A stretch of 13,612 bases of DNA from Bacillota bacterium (GCA_023404345.1 JAEYCB010000035.1:1-13612); one strand, 5' to 3'; numbered from the stretch's first letter, positions 1 through 7,357 are shown. Numbers and translations are program-made. The notes: a model not told the origin generated them from the sequence alone.

Positions 1-69
1 CTCTTTTTTCTTCGTCCGCACCTGCGCCAGCTCATCGCTGAATGCGGAAATCGTCATCTGCTTATCCAT
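1..69 (-). CDS. Probable IS5-type transposase, N-terminal fragment (cut by window edge)
   Basis: Reading the minus strand from the ATG at 69-67 gives 23 open codons to the window edge. They include MDKQMTISAFSDELAQ followed by VRTKKKE. The 'FSDELAQVRTKKKE' pattern matches, from memory, the N-terminus of a widespread clostridial IS5-type (DDE) transposase, where the next residues are usually 'FL.Q..RI.PW'. The catalytic domain lies outside the window, so family membership rests on this short stretch. The reading frame overlaps the apparent start of the plus-strand NEW3 gene by 28 bases. If the call is right, the insertion sequence end lies somewhere between base 70 and about 110, next to or inside the exporter operon. 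I could not identify its terminal inverted repeat because only one end is visible. Chance similarity of a short ORF is the alternative. Confidence 0.55.
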   Translation of the reverse strand, partial: MDKQMTISAFSDELAQVRTKKKE

Positions 70-896
70 ACGTCCATTATATCATATTGGCCTGCGTTTT
101 GCTTTTTTTATGCGGTATTGCCCTAACACTGACGGTAAGCGCTGAAGAAATCGGCGAAAGCAGCTTTACAGCGGAGTATCCCTCTCAGGAGGGTGACGCC
201 ACCACGGCTTTCACCTTCAGCGCCACCCTGATCAATAACACGCTCTCCAGCCAGACCTATTCCTTTACGGCCAATGCGCCTACCGGCTGGCAGGTAAGCT
301 TCCTGCCGTCGGGCGAAACCACCAAGGTGGCCGCACTGGACGTAGAGGCACGCACTACGCAGGCCGTGGATATCTCCGTGACGCCGCCGGAGAATATCGA
401 AGCAGGCACCTATGAGATTCCCTGCACCGCCACCTCGGTCAATGAAAGCATGAGCATCGACCTGTCAGTCACCATCACCGGCTCCTATGGGATGGATCTG
501 TCTACACCCAGCGGACGTCTCAGCCTGGATGCCTATGCCAATCAGGAAAGTGCCGTGCAATTGAGTCTGACCAACACCGGTAACAGCGACCTGACCAACG
601 TCAACCTCACTTCCAGTGCGACCAGCGGTCGGAATGTACGCTTCTCCACTGAAACCATCGATGTGATCGAGCCAGGCGCCACAGTGGAAGCCACTGCTTA
701 CATCACCCCAGGTGAGGAAGCCATGTCCGGCGATTATGTGACCACCCTCACCGCTAAAAGCAGCGACGCCAGTGACAGCGCGGAGTTTCGGATCACCGTC
801 AAGACCGAAACCAAGTGGGGCCTGACGGGTATTGGCATTATCGTGGTACTGGCGGTAGTAATCATCCTGGTCATGCGTAAATATGGGAGGCGCTGA
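42..896 (+). CDS. NEW3-domain membrane-anchored protein of an ABC-2 exporter
   Basis: A 284-residue exported protein. Residues 13-32 form a hydrophobic signal or anchor segment ending in VSAEE. Two beta-rich immunoglobulin-like repeats follow, at about 54-145 and 165-252. The second has the NEW3-type pattern 'LTNTGNSDLTNV' and 'IEPGATVEATAYITP'. A C-terminal membrane segment (about 261-278) is followed by the basic tail MRKYGRR. This predicts an extracytoplasmic protein tethered at its C-terminus. Its stop lies 2 bases before the ATPase start, so it is the first gene of an ABC exporter operon. Proteins of this layout commonly accompany ABC-2 ATPase/permease pairs; the substrate is unknown. 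The start is doubtful: TGA at 39-41 precedes the ATG directly, no good ribosome binding site is visible, and the first codons lie inside the opposite-strand transposase frame. The native N-terminus may have been replaced. Confidence 0.8.
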   Translation: MRKSSSAYPYVHYIILACVLLFLCGIALTLTVSAEEIGESSFTAEYPSQEGDATTAFTFSATLINNTLSSQTYSFTANAPTGWQVSFLPSGETTKVAALDVEARTTQAVDISVTPPENIEAGTYEIPCTATSVNESMSIDLSVTITGSYGMDLSTPSGRLSLDAYANQESAVQLSLTNTGNSDLTNVNLTSSATSGRNVRFSTETIDVIEPGATVEATAYITPGEEAMSGDYVTTLTAKSSDASDSAEFRITVKTETKWGLTGIGIIVVLAVVIILVMRKYGRR

Positions 897-898
897 GC

Positions 899-1900
899 AT
901 GGCTGGCACGATCATTGAAACCAAGGCGCTGACCAAGCGCTATGGGGCACTGACCGCGGTGGATGACCTGAACCTGACCGTACAGCAAGGCGAAGTATTT
1001 GGCCTGCTGGGCCCCAACGGCGCAGGCAAGACCACTACCACGCTCATGCTGCTTGGGTTGACCGAGCCCACCAGCGGAACCGCCTCCATATCCGGCGTGG
1101 ATTGCACCCGTAACCCAATTCAGGTCAAGCGCTTTGTAGGCTATCTGCCGGACAATATGGGATTTTATCCCGATATGACGGGACGGCAGAACCTGCGCAT
1201 GACGGGCGCGATGAATGGCCTGTCGGGCGATTATCTGGAGGCGCGCATCGACGAGCTGGTGGCCCGCGTAGGCATGACCGAGGCCATAGACCGCCGGGCA
1301 GGCACCTGTTCCAAGGGCATGAAGCAGCGCCTGGGCATCGCGGATATTCTCATCAAAGACCCTGACTTGCTCATTATGGACGAACCCACCAACGGTATCG
1401 ACCCTGAAGGCATGCATGAGCTGATGGCTTTGATCCGCGAGCTGGCAGAAAAGGACGGAAAAACCATCCTGATCTCTTCCCATCAGCTCCATCAGATTCA
1501 GCAAATCTGCGACCGTGTAGGCATCTTTGTCAAGGGAAAGTTGGTAGCCTGCGGTGAAATCAGTGAGTTGGGCAAGCAATTGGAGCAGGAAAGCGGCTTT
1601 CGTCTGGAGGTGGGCGCGGAGCCGGGCGGCAAAGCGCTTGCTGAAGCGCTCAAGGGCGTGGAAGGCGTTTCCTCCGTGGAAGAAAGCGGAGAAAACTTCC
1701 TGGTCCAGTCTGCCACGGACATGTGCGACGCGATAGCTCAAGCCCTGCTGAAGCAAAAATTCCGGCTTACGTACCTCAGGCCATGCGGTAGCGATCTGGA
1801 TGAAATCTATTCAAGATACTTTGTAAAGGCAGGTGAGCAGCATGAAGGCAGCCGCAGCGGCAGCATCTTCCGCCATCTCCGGGGCGAAGCCAAAGCGTGA
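899..1900 (+). CDS. ABC transporter ATP-binding protein (ABC-2 / CcmA-like)
   Basis: A 333-residue cytoplasmic nucleotide-binding subunit that would power the adjacent permease. Visible motifs are Walker A GPNGAGKT (38-45), the signature SKGMKQRLG (138-146), Walker B LLIMDEP (157-163, with D161 and catalytic E162), the D-loop NGIDP and the switch histidine H195 in ISSHQ. The usual Q-loop glutamine is replaced by D85 in GYLPDN, which from memory is common in this subfamily. Residues from about 230 form the C-terminal accessory domain found in drug or bacteriocin-type ABC-2 ATPases. The start is supported by GGGAGG at 885-890, 8 bases upstream. The 3' end overlaps the permease start by 59 bases, so the last 19 codons are read in two frames. 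The family call is firm; the substrate cannot be read from sequence. Confidence 0.95.
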   Translation: MAGTIIETKALTKRYGALTAVDDLNLTVQQGEVFGLLGPNGAGKTTTTLMLLGLTEPTSGTASISGVDCTRNPIQVKRFVGYLPDNMGFYPDMTGRQNLRMTGAMNGLSGDYLEARIDELVARVGMTEAIDRRAGTCSKGMKQRLGIADILIKDPDLLIMDEPTNGIDPEGMHELMALIRELAEKDGKTILISSHQLHQIQQICDRVGIFVKGKLVACGEISELGKQLEQESGFRLEVGAEPGGKALAEALKGVEGVSSVEESGENFLVQSATDMCDAIAQALLKQKFRLTYLRPCGSDLDEIYSRYFVKAGEQHEGSRSGSIFRHLRGEAKA

Positions 1901-2837
1901 AGCAGGTGGCTTCTCCACACTATATCAAAAGGAGCTGGCCGATCATTTTCACAGTGCACGCTTCAAGCTGGTATTCGCGCTTCTGATCATCACCAGTCTG
2001 GCCAGCCTCTATGGGGCGCTCAGCAGCATCTCCGACGCGACGTTCTCCAGCAGTGAATACCTGTTCCTGGCACTCTACACTGCCAGCGGCAGCTCGATCC
2101 CCTCGTTTGCCTCGTTCCTGGCATATCTGGCCCCGCTTGCCGGTCTCGCCCTGGGCTTTGATGCCATCAACCGCGAACGAACGCAGGGCACGCTCACCCG
2201 GCTGGTGTCCCAACCTATTCACCGCGATGCGGTCATCAACGCCAAGTTCCTGGCCGGTACCACCGTAGTGTTCATCATGATCTTCTTCGTGGGCATCATG
2301 GTGGGGGGACTGGGGCTGGCCATTCTGGGCATCCCGCCCGTGGGAGAGGAGCTTCTGCGCATTTTCTCCTATCTGGCGCTCACAGCTGTGTACACAGCGC
2401 TGTGGCTGGGCATATCCATCCTGTGCTCTACGCTGTGCAAGCATGCGGCCACCTCGGCGCTGATTGTGATCGCCGTATGGATTTACCTGACGCTCTTTGC
2501 CAGCATGGTGGTGAGTATCATCGCCAACATCGTCTATCCGCTGGAAGGAATCGAGGGATACTATAATATATATAACAACTATCAGCTGCAACTTTCTCTG
2601 GAATGCACCTCGCCCTACTACCTGTACTGTGAGGCAGCCTCCACCCTGCTCAACCCCAACGTACGCACCATCGGTATCACCACGCAGGCCTCGGTATCGG
2701 GCGCCATTGCCAGCTACCTGTCCTTTGACCAGAGCCTGCTGCTGGTATGGCCGCATCTGACGGTCATGCTGGCGCTGACCATAGCCGCGTTCACCGTTTC
2801 CTACATTGCCTTTATGCGGCAGGAAATCCGTGCCTAA
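1842..2837 (+). CDS. ABC-2 family permease
   Basis: A 331-residue integral membrane protein and the transmembrane partner of the upstream ATPase. About six hydrophobic segments are visible, near 43-60, 90-106, 138-163, 175-198, 203-232 and 300-325. A charged cytoplasmic stretch (107-139) contains DAINRERTQGTL, a hallmark of ABC-2 permeases such as NosY-like proteins. A large loop (about 233-298) is rich in Tyr, Asn and Gln. I chose the ATG at 1842 because AGGTGA (1831-1836) sits at proper spacing before it. A GTG at 1833 in the same frame is also possible but would overlap that site. The N-terminal 20 residues are Ala/Ser-rich and overlap the end of the ATPase gene. The operon ends at the hairpin at 2849-2882. 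Confidence 0.92.
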   Translation: MKAAAAAASSAISGAKPKREAGGFSTLYQKELADHFHSARFKLVFALLIITSLASLYGALSSISDATFSSSEYLFLALYTASGSSIPSFASFLAYLAPLAGLALGFDAINRERTQGTLTRLVSQPIHRDAVINAKFLAGTTVVFIMIFFVGIMVGGLGLAILGIPPVGEELLRIFSYLALTAVYTALWLGISILCSTLCKHAATSALIVIAVWIYLTLFASMVVSIIANIVYPLEGIEGYYNIYNNYQLQLSLECTSPYYLYCEAASTLLNPNVRTIGITTQASVSGAIASYLSFDQSLLLVWPHLTVMLALTIAAFTVSYIAFMRQEIRA

Positions 2838-2848
2838 AACATGGCAAA

Positions 2849-2882
2849 GCGCCCGCACTTGGTTTATGCCAAGTATGGGCGC
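2849..2882. terminator. Hairpin terminator between convergent operons
   Basis: The arms are GCGCCCGCACTTGG and CCAAGTATGGGCGC around a 6-base loop, with two mismatched positions. The hairpin begins 11 bases after the permease stop and ends 21 bases before the kinase stop on the other strand. T-runs are short on both sides (TATTT on plus, TTTGCCATGTTTT on minus). It probably ends transcription in both directions, more weakly than the other terminators here. Confidence 0.6.
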
Positions 2883-2903
2883 TATTTGCTATCTGCAAAA
2901 GGC

Positions 2904-4133
2904 TCAATCGACGGGCAAAAGCGCGGTCACGGTCAGCCGGCCACCACTAACTGCGGCAGAGATTTTTCCCCGGTGTGCACTGACAATCGCCTGCGCAATG
3001 GAAAGCCCGATGCCATGTCCACCGCCGTCCGACCCCCGCGAGCGGTCCCCACGGTAAAAGCGGTCGAACATGTTATCCACTACATCCTTGGGCATATTCT
3101 CCACGCCGTTGTCTACCGCCATGCGAATGAATCTGCCCTGCCTTTCCAGCGTCAAGTTCACATTGTCACCCTCGCAGGAATACTTGAGAGCATTGTCCAG
3201 CAGAATGTCCGCCAGCTGACAGAGGGATTTCTCATCGCCCACATACGCCAGCATAGGCTCTATGTGGATGCACAGCGTGCGTCCACGCGTTTTGGCCAAT
3301 GGCTGAAAGGATTCCGCCGTTTCCCGAATCGCATCCGAGAAAGGAAATTCGATCGTTCGCAGCTGCGTCTCCGCCTCCTCCATTTTGGACAGACAAATCA
3401 AGTCATTTGTCAGTGCGGCCAGGCGGGCAGTCTGTGTCTGAATATCCTGAATCCACTCATTTTCGCCCGTCTCCATACGCAAAATTTCCAGATCGGCATC
3501 AATAATGGTGATGGGGGTTTTGATCTCATGGCCTGCGTCCGTGATGAACCGGCGCTGCTTGCGGTAGCTTTCAGCGATGGGACGAATCATGCGGCCGGAA
3601 AGGAACCATACCAGCACAAACACGGCGCCCATGCCCGCCGCTGCGATGCCCACACTATAGATCAGCACGCTGCGAAATCCTGCCAACATGCGGCCGCAAT
3701 CCAAAAAGGTGATCAGAGTGCCCTGCTCCACAGCATAGCAGGCATAGCGGTAATCCTGCACAAAACCACCCGCCTGCCCGCTTGAAAAGGCTTCCTCCGC
3801 ATACCGGGCCACCTTGGCCTCGTCCACGGCAAAAATCTGATCATTATAGGTGGCTAACACGTTTCCCCCATCATCCAGCACGGCTGAAAAGAAACGGATT
3901 TCATATGGCAGCTCGGGTGATTTATATCGGTCCCCGGCATTGCGCCAGTCGATAGCCTGGACCGGCACGGGCAGCTCGCCCGCATGAGCGTTGAGCAAAG
4001 CGAGCACGCTGTCGGCGTCATGGACGATTTCGTCATAGTTGAGCACATTAACAATGCCCAGGATGATTGAGAGCACCAGCAGCATGGAAAACATACTGAC
4101 CAGAATGAACTTAATGCGCAGCTTGCGAATCAT
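2904..4133 (-). CDS. Sensor histidine kinase of a two-component system
   Basis: A 409-residue membrane kinase that would phosphorylate the response regulator encoded just upstream. It has transmembrane segments at about 9-31 and 155-178 enclosing an extracytoplasmic sensor domain of roughly 120 residues. The HisKA box is DAGHEIKTP with phospho-accepting H202. The ATPase domain has the N-box LLDNALKYS (N314), FDRFYRGDRS and a glycine box GGGHGIGLSIA. I chose ATG at 4133-4131 because it overlaps the regulator stop as ATGA and has GGAGGAGG four bases upstream. A longer in-frame reading to 4235 would run back through the regulator gene and adds only non-kinase sequence. The extracytoplasmic part contains cysteines at 132 and 146, either of which might matter for sensing. 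The signal is unknown. Confidence 0.95.
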   Translation of the reverse strand: MIRKLRIKFILVSMFSMLLVLSIILGIVNVLNYDEIVHDADSVLALLNAHAGELPVPVQAIDWRNAGDRYKSPELPYEIRFFSAVLDDGGNVLATYNDQIFAVDEAKVARYAEEAFSSGQAGGFVQDYRYACYAVEQGTLITFLDCGRMLAGFRSVLIYSVGIAAAGMGAVFVLVWFLSGRMIRPIAESYRKQRRFITDAGHEIKTPITIIDADLEILRMETGENEWIQDIQTQTARLAALTNDLICLSKMEEAETQLRTIEFPFSDAIRETAESFQPLAKTRGRTLCIHIEPMLAYVGDEKSLCQLADILLDNALKYSCEGDNVNLTLERQGRFIRMAVDNGVENMPKDVVDNMFDRFYRGDRSRGSDGGGHGIGLSIAQAIVSAHRGKISAAVSGGRLTVTALLPVD

Positions 4134-4804
4134 GGGACCTCCTCCAGCGAGTAGCCGGCGTTGCGGGCCACGCGAATCTGCACATTGGCGCCCAACGATG
4201 CCAGCTTTTTGCGCAGATAGGATATATACACCCAAACCACGTGCACTTCCGCATCGGTGTCATAGCCCCAGATCTTTTCCAGAAACCGCTCGGTGGGAAT
4301 CAGCCGGCGCTGATTGGACAGGAGCATCTCCATCATTTGAAATTCCTTGCCCGTCAGCCGGAAACTGCCCGTAGGCGTAGAAAGCTCATAAGTGGTCAAG
4401 TCCAGCATCACGTTGCCCATCATCAGCCGGTTGGTGTCCATTCCACGGGATACGCGGGTCATGGCGCGGATGCGGGCCAGCAGTTCCTGAGCACTGAAGG
4501 GTTTTGTCATGTAGTCGTTTGCCCCGCTGTCCAGGCCGGTCACCTTGTCGCACACGTCGGATTTGGCGGTGAGCATCAAAATCGGCAGGGAGACACCGCA
4601 TTCCCGTGCCCGGCACAGCACTTCGATGCCGTCCATCCCCGGCATCATGATATCCAGGATGGCCGCATCATAGTTTCCCGTCTGCAGGTAAGCCAATGCT
4701 TCTGCCCCGTCGTAGACGGCGTCAGCCTCGTAATGATGCTTCTTTAGCAGGGTCACGAGTGCCCGTGCCAAAGATTTTTCATCTTCCGCCAGCAAAATCC
4801 GCAT
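4130..4804 (-). CDS. OmpR/PhoB-family response regulator
   Basis: A 224-residue two-domain transcription factor. The receiver domain (1 to about 115) has the acidic pair in LAEDE, the phosphorylation site D51 in LDIMMPG, T79 in MLTAKS and K101 in TKPF. The C-terminal winged helix (about 125-222) has LTGKEFQMMEMLL and VWVYISYLRKKL, typical of OmpR/PhoB. I chose ATG at 4804-4802: GGGAGG lies 8 bases upstream, whereas an in-frame TTG at 4810 would be too close to it. The gene overlaps the kinase gene by four bases, which marks a co-translated pair. It lies 36 bases downstream of the HAD gene with no terminator between them, so it is probably part of a four-gene operon. Target promoters are unknown. 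Confidence 0.96.
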   Translation of the reverse strand: MRILLAEDEKSLARALVTLLKKHHYEADAVYDGAEALAYLQTGNYDAAILDIMMPGMDGIEVLCRARECGVSLPILMLTAKSDVCDKVTGLDSGANDYMTKPFSAQELLARIRAMTRVSRGMDTNRLMMGNVMLDLTTYELSTPTGSFRLTGKEFQMMEMLLSNQRRLIPTERFLEKIWGYDTDAEVHVVWVYISYLRKKLASLGANVQIRVARNAGYSLEEVP

Positions 4805-4840
4805 CCGCAATTCCTCCCGGATCCAAAGGTCAAAGCATGG

Positions 4841-5530
4841 TCATTCCGCTTCGGCCAGCAGGATGTCCAACGCATCCTGATAGGTACGCGCCACGCAGGT
4901 AGCGCCATGTCCTTCGGGTGGTTCCTTTCCATCAGTGAACAAAATACTGCGTACTCCCGCAGCGTTGGCCGCAGCAATATCGGCTGTCACGCTGTCGCCC
5001 ATCACCATTGCTTCCTCCGGAGCGCATCCTGCCATCTCCAGCGCCTGATACAGCATGGCCGGATGAGGCTTGGCATACCCAACCTCCTCGCTGATGACCA
5101 TGCCGGAAATGTAAGGCGTAAGTGTACAGTCGCCGAAGCGGCTACGCTGAATCTGGGATATACCGTTAGTAATGAGGTAAATAGGCATGCAGGCGCTCAC
5201 CGCGCGGCAGAAATCCTCCGCGCCAGGCAGGGTGTAGCGCTGCTGACCCAGCAGTTTCACATAACAATCACACAGCGCGTGTGCATCGCCGTCAAGGCCG
5301 GTTTCACACAAAAAATCTGTAAAGCGGTCCACCCGCAGACGTTCCTGGGTGGTTTCTCCCCGCTCCAGCCTGAGCCACTGGGCATGATTGACGCGCGAAT
5401 AAACATCCAGGTTGCCGGGTGTTACGGGGATGCCGAAGCGGCGGAAGGTTTCCGCAATGGCCACGGCCTCACCCCTGTGAAAGTCAAACAAAGTACCATC
5501 AGCGTCAGCCAGAAGTACGCGCAGAGGCAT
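4841..5530 (-). CDS. HAD-superfamily phosphatase, YjjG/YfnB-like
   Basis: A 229-residue cytoplasmic haloacid-dehalogenase-type hydrolase. Motif I is DADGTLFDF (nucleophile D9, acid/base D11), motif II is LITNG (T121), motif III is K154 in GYAKPHP, and motif IV is MGDSVTADI (D179). An inserted helical cap at about residues 17-95 marks subfamily I. The 'DGTLFDF' start and the overall length resemble YjjG/YfnB proteins, which dephosphorylate (non-canonical) pyrimidine nucleoside monophosphates; that substrate is inference from family resemblance. Other small phosphorylated metabolites are possible. The ATG at 5530-5528 has GAGGAGGGG upstream. The gene begins 15 bases after the flavin reductase-like stop, so the two are co-transcribed. 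Confidence 0.88.
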   Translation of the reverse strand: MPLRVLLADADGTLFDFHRGEAVAIAETFRRFGIPVTPGNLDVYSRVNHAQWLRLERGETTQERLRVDRFTDFLCETGLDGDAHALCDCYVKLLGQQRYTLPGAEDFCRAVSACMPIYLITNGISQIQRSRFGDCTLTPYISGMVISEEVGYAKPHPAMLYQALEMAGCAPEEAMVMGDSVTADIAAANAAGVRSILFTDGKEPPEGHGATCVARTYQDALDILLAEAE

Positions 5531-5545
5531 TGCTCTTTCCCCTCC

Positions 5546-6151
5546 TCAAAATCCACGGCGCTCAAGCGCCTCCGGCGAAGCCACCGAATAGCCGAAGAAG
5601 CCCAGCGCTTCGCCCAAAGTGAAGTATTTGCCATGAGCGTAACCTACCAGCTCCATGGCCGCCTCGTCAATGGAGCCATCGGGAAGGAAAAAACGGTCCT
5701 GCACGCTCACCTCCACAATATCAGCCAGAAACAAATCATGACTGCCCAGCTCTTCAATGGAGTGAATCCGGCAGCTTAAAAACGCAGGCGCCTCCGCCAC
5801 GGCGGGCGCAGCCTTAAGGCCGGGCGCGGACATGGGCGTAAGGCCCAGGTGGACAAACTTGTTCACTTCCCGCCCGCTCTTTACGCCGCAGAAATCCATG
5901 GCCCGGCACAGAGCGCGGTTGGTCAGGTTGAGCGTAAACTCTCCTGTGCGTGCGATCATGTCATGGCTCAGGCGGCTTTTGCGTATGCTGACGGAGAGCA
6001 TGGGCGGCTTGGAGCATACCACACCCGTCCAGGCCACAGTAATCAGGTTGGGCGCGCCGCCGTCCGGGTCCTCGCAGCCCAGCATCACAGCCGGAATGGG
6101 GCAAAGGTAGGTGGTAGGACCGATGGCGCGAAATTTGGCAACTTGTTCCAT
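5546..6151 (-). CDS. Flavin reductase-like (DIM6/NTAB, split-barrel FMN-binding) protein
   Basis: A 201-residue protein of the flavin reductase-like split-barrel superfamily. The pattern PNLITVAWTGVVCSKPPMLSVSIRKSRLSHDMI (residues 35-67), GEFTLNL and then GVKSGREVNKF fits the FMN-binding members found across Firmicutes, many annotated only as 'flavin reductase family protein'. It probably binds FMN and acts as a small NAD(P)H-flavin oxidoreductase or FMN-binding partner; the true electron acceptor is unknown. The ATG at 6151-6149 has AAGGGGGA upstream. It is the first gene of the minus-strand operon and lies about 27 bases downstream of the predicted start of transcription from the promoter at 6185-6213. 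A second member of the superfamily lies at 12879-13439. Confidence 0.88.
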   Translation of the reverse strand: MEQVAKFRAIGPTTYLCPIPAVMLGCEDPDGGAPNLITVAWTGVVCSKPPMLSVSIRKSRLSHDMIARTGEFTLNLTNRALCRAMDFCGVKSGREVNKFVHLGLTPMSAPGLKAAPAVAEAPAFLSCRIHSIEELGSHDLFLADIVEVSVQDRFFLPDGSIDEAAMELVGYAHGKYFTLGEALGFFGYSVASPEALERRGF

Positions 6152-6165
6152 TTAGGCCGTCCCCC

Positions 6166-6194
6166 TTGTCAAGTGGATGGGGTCAGTGTACAAT
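6166..6194 (+). promoter_or_regulatory. Sigma-70 promoter of the metallophosphoesterase gene
   Basis: -35 TTGTCA (6166-6171), a 17-base spacer, and -10 TACAAT (6189-6194). Predicted start of transcription is near 6201, giving a leader of about 46 bases before the ATG at 6247. This rules out starting the protein further upstream. The promoter lies face to back with the minus-strand promoter and shares its centre. Confidence 0.8.
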
Positions 6195-6213
6195 GAATGA
6201 CGAAATGTGTCAA
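6185..6213 (-). promoter_or_regulatory. Sigma-70 promoter of the flavin reductase-HAD-two-component operon
   Basis: On the minus strand a perfect -35 TTGACA (6213-6208) is separated by 17 bases from -10 TACACT (6190-6185). Transcription would start near 6178, about 27 bases before the ATG at 6151. Its -10 box overlaps the -10 box of the opposing promoter by two bases. Confidence 0.8.
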
Positions 6214-6246
6214 ATGCGCGCTGGAAAAAGGGAAGGGGGCGCCTCG

Positions 6247-7134
6247 ATGGCCAAATATCATTACAAATACCGCCGGCCTCAGCGCAGGCGCTTTCCATTC
6301 AAAAAAGTTCTGTGGTGCCTGGTTGCCCTTATGCTGATTGCATATCCTTTTTGGGAACCAACAACGCTTACCGTCGAAGAACACACCCTGTATGTAACCA
6401 ATCTTCCGGCCAATTTGAAAAATCTGAAAATCGTGTTTGCCTCCGATATTCACCAGTGCGCCTGGTTTCCGCAGAGCCGGGTCAACGAACTTATCAGCAC
6501 GATTAATGGTTTGAATGCAGACATCATCATTCTGGGAGGCGATTACGCCACTGACAGCGATTCGGCGATTGAATTTTTCCGCACAGCCCCCGCGCTGCAT
6601 GCGCGGCTGGGCGTGTTCGGCGTGCTGGGAAACCACGACCGCACCGAGCCGGAAAGCAACCTTGCTGTGTTGATGGCCGAGATGAAAAACTACGGATGCC
6701 TGCCCCTTGTTAACACCGTATCCCGTATGAAGCTGGGTCAAACCTATGTCTACGTAGCCGGTGTGGACGATTACTACAACGGCTCCCCGAATGTGGAAGA
6801 GGTAGCTTCACAGGTCAACAGCAACGATTTTGTCATCTTCGCCGGCCACTCGCCGGACCTGATGCCGGATGTGCTCAGCGCCAAAAGCAGCGACGGCGAT
6901 AACCACTGGTTTGATCTGGCACTATTTGGCCATACGCACGGCGGACAGATTAACCTGCTGGGATATACGCCATTCAAAGCCCTGCTGCCAGAGGTGGGCA
7001 ATCGCTACATGAGCGGCTGGTTGGAGGAAAGCCGTGCGGCAATTTTGGTTTCCAACGGTGTCGGAACTTCCGGCGCACCAGTGCGGTTATTTGCGCCCCC
7101 GCAGGTTCACCTGATTACGCTCAAAAGCCGGTAG
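6247..7134 (+). CDS. Membrane-anchored metallophosphoesterase, YkuE/YaeI-like
   Basis: A 295-residue calcineurin-type phosphoesterase. A very basic N-terminus (residues 1-20) precedes one membrane segment (about 20-36), predicting a protein anchored with its catalytic domain outside. The two-metal site is visible in order: D67 and H69 in ASDIH, D99 in LGGDY, N129-H130 in LGNHD, H201 in AGHSP, and H229/H231 in FGHTHGGQ. The YkuE/YaeI-type family hydrolyses phosphodiesters or lipid pyrophosphates such as UDP-diacylglucosamine in some members; the substrate here is unknown. I chose ATG at 6247 because AAGGGGG lies 7 bases upstream and the promoter lies at 6166-6194. It appears to be a single-gene unit. 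Confidence 0.92.
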   Translation: MAKYHYKYRRPQRRRFPFKKVLWCLVALMLIAYPFWEPTTLTVEEHTLYVTNLPANLKNLKIVFASDIHQCAWFPQSRVNELISTINGLNADIIILGGDYATDSDSAIEFFRTAPALHARLGVFGVLGNHDRTEPESNLAVLMAEMKNYGCLPLVNTVSRMKLGQTYVYVAGVDDYYNGSPNVEEVASQVNSNDFVIFAGHSPDLMPDVLSAKSSDGDNHWFDLALFGHTHGGQINLLGYTPFKALLPEVGNRYMSGWLEESRAAILVSNGVGTSGAPVRLFAPPQVHLITLKSR

Positions 7135-7142
7135 GTTTTCAT

Positions 7143-7166
7143 GGGGGATGAAATCCGCCTGTTTTT
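7143..7166 (+). terminator. Possible terminator after the metallophosphoesterase
   Basis: A short hairpin (GGGGGAT, loop GAA, ATCCGCC, one mismatch) is followed by TGTTTTT, starting 9 bases after the stop. The stem is weak but the T-tract is good. Confidence 0.4.
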
Positions 7167-7204
7167 ACAAAGTCGCACCCATTGCTAAATTCTGTTGAAT
7201 ATCA

Positions 7205-7232
7205 AGCGTTTCCGGATTTGGAAGCGCTTTTC
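7205..7232 (+). terminator. Rho-independent terminator
   Basis: The arms AGCGTTTCC and GGAAGCGCT, with one G-T pair, surround a 6-base loop and are followed by TTT. It lies between the metallophosphoesterase stop and the AraC-type promoter, and probably isolates the two units. Confidence 0.6.
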
Positions 7233-7279
7233 CAATGGATAAAATGGCAAATCGACCGGCAAAATATAGCAAGCATGTC

Positions 7280-7308
7280 TTGACAGCCGCCAGGGGAATC
7301 TTTACAAT
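7280..7308 (+). promoter_or_regulatory. Sigma-70 promoter of the AraC-type regulator
   Basis: Perfect -35 TTGACA (7280-7285), a 17-base spacer, and -10 TACAAT (7303-7308). Transcription would start near 7315, about 43 bases before the ATG at 7358. This supports that start over an in-frame ATG at 7235, which lies upstream of the promoter. Confidence 0.85.
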
Positions 7309-7357
7309 ATCCGTGGACGCAACCGTCTACTTTTTATCATCGGGAGAAGAATGTACG

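Noticed and set aside
734..1756. A 340-codon minus-strand open frame
   Set aside because: Antisense to the ABC ATPase with its Walker motifs. No family motif or binding site supports it.
1920..2858. A 312-codon minus-strand open frame
   Set aside because: Antisense to the ABC-2 permease. Its composition (His, Gln, Gly-rich) is that of a shadow frame.
2841..3785. A 314-codon plus-strand open frame
   Set aside because: Lies opposite the histidine kinase gene and starts inside the terminator hairpin. No domain is seen.
6166..6246. A longer N-terminus for the metallophosphoesterase
   Set aside because: The extra codons lie on top of the predicted promoter. The ATG at 6247 has a good ribosome binding site.
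7235..7357. A longer N-terminus for the AraC-type regulator
   Set aside because: The ATG at 7235 lies upstream of a near-consensus promoter (7280-7308), so it would not be in the transcript.
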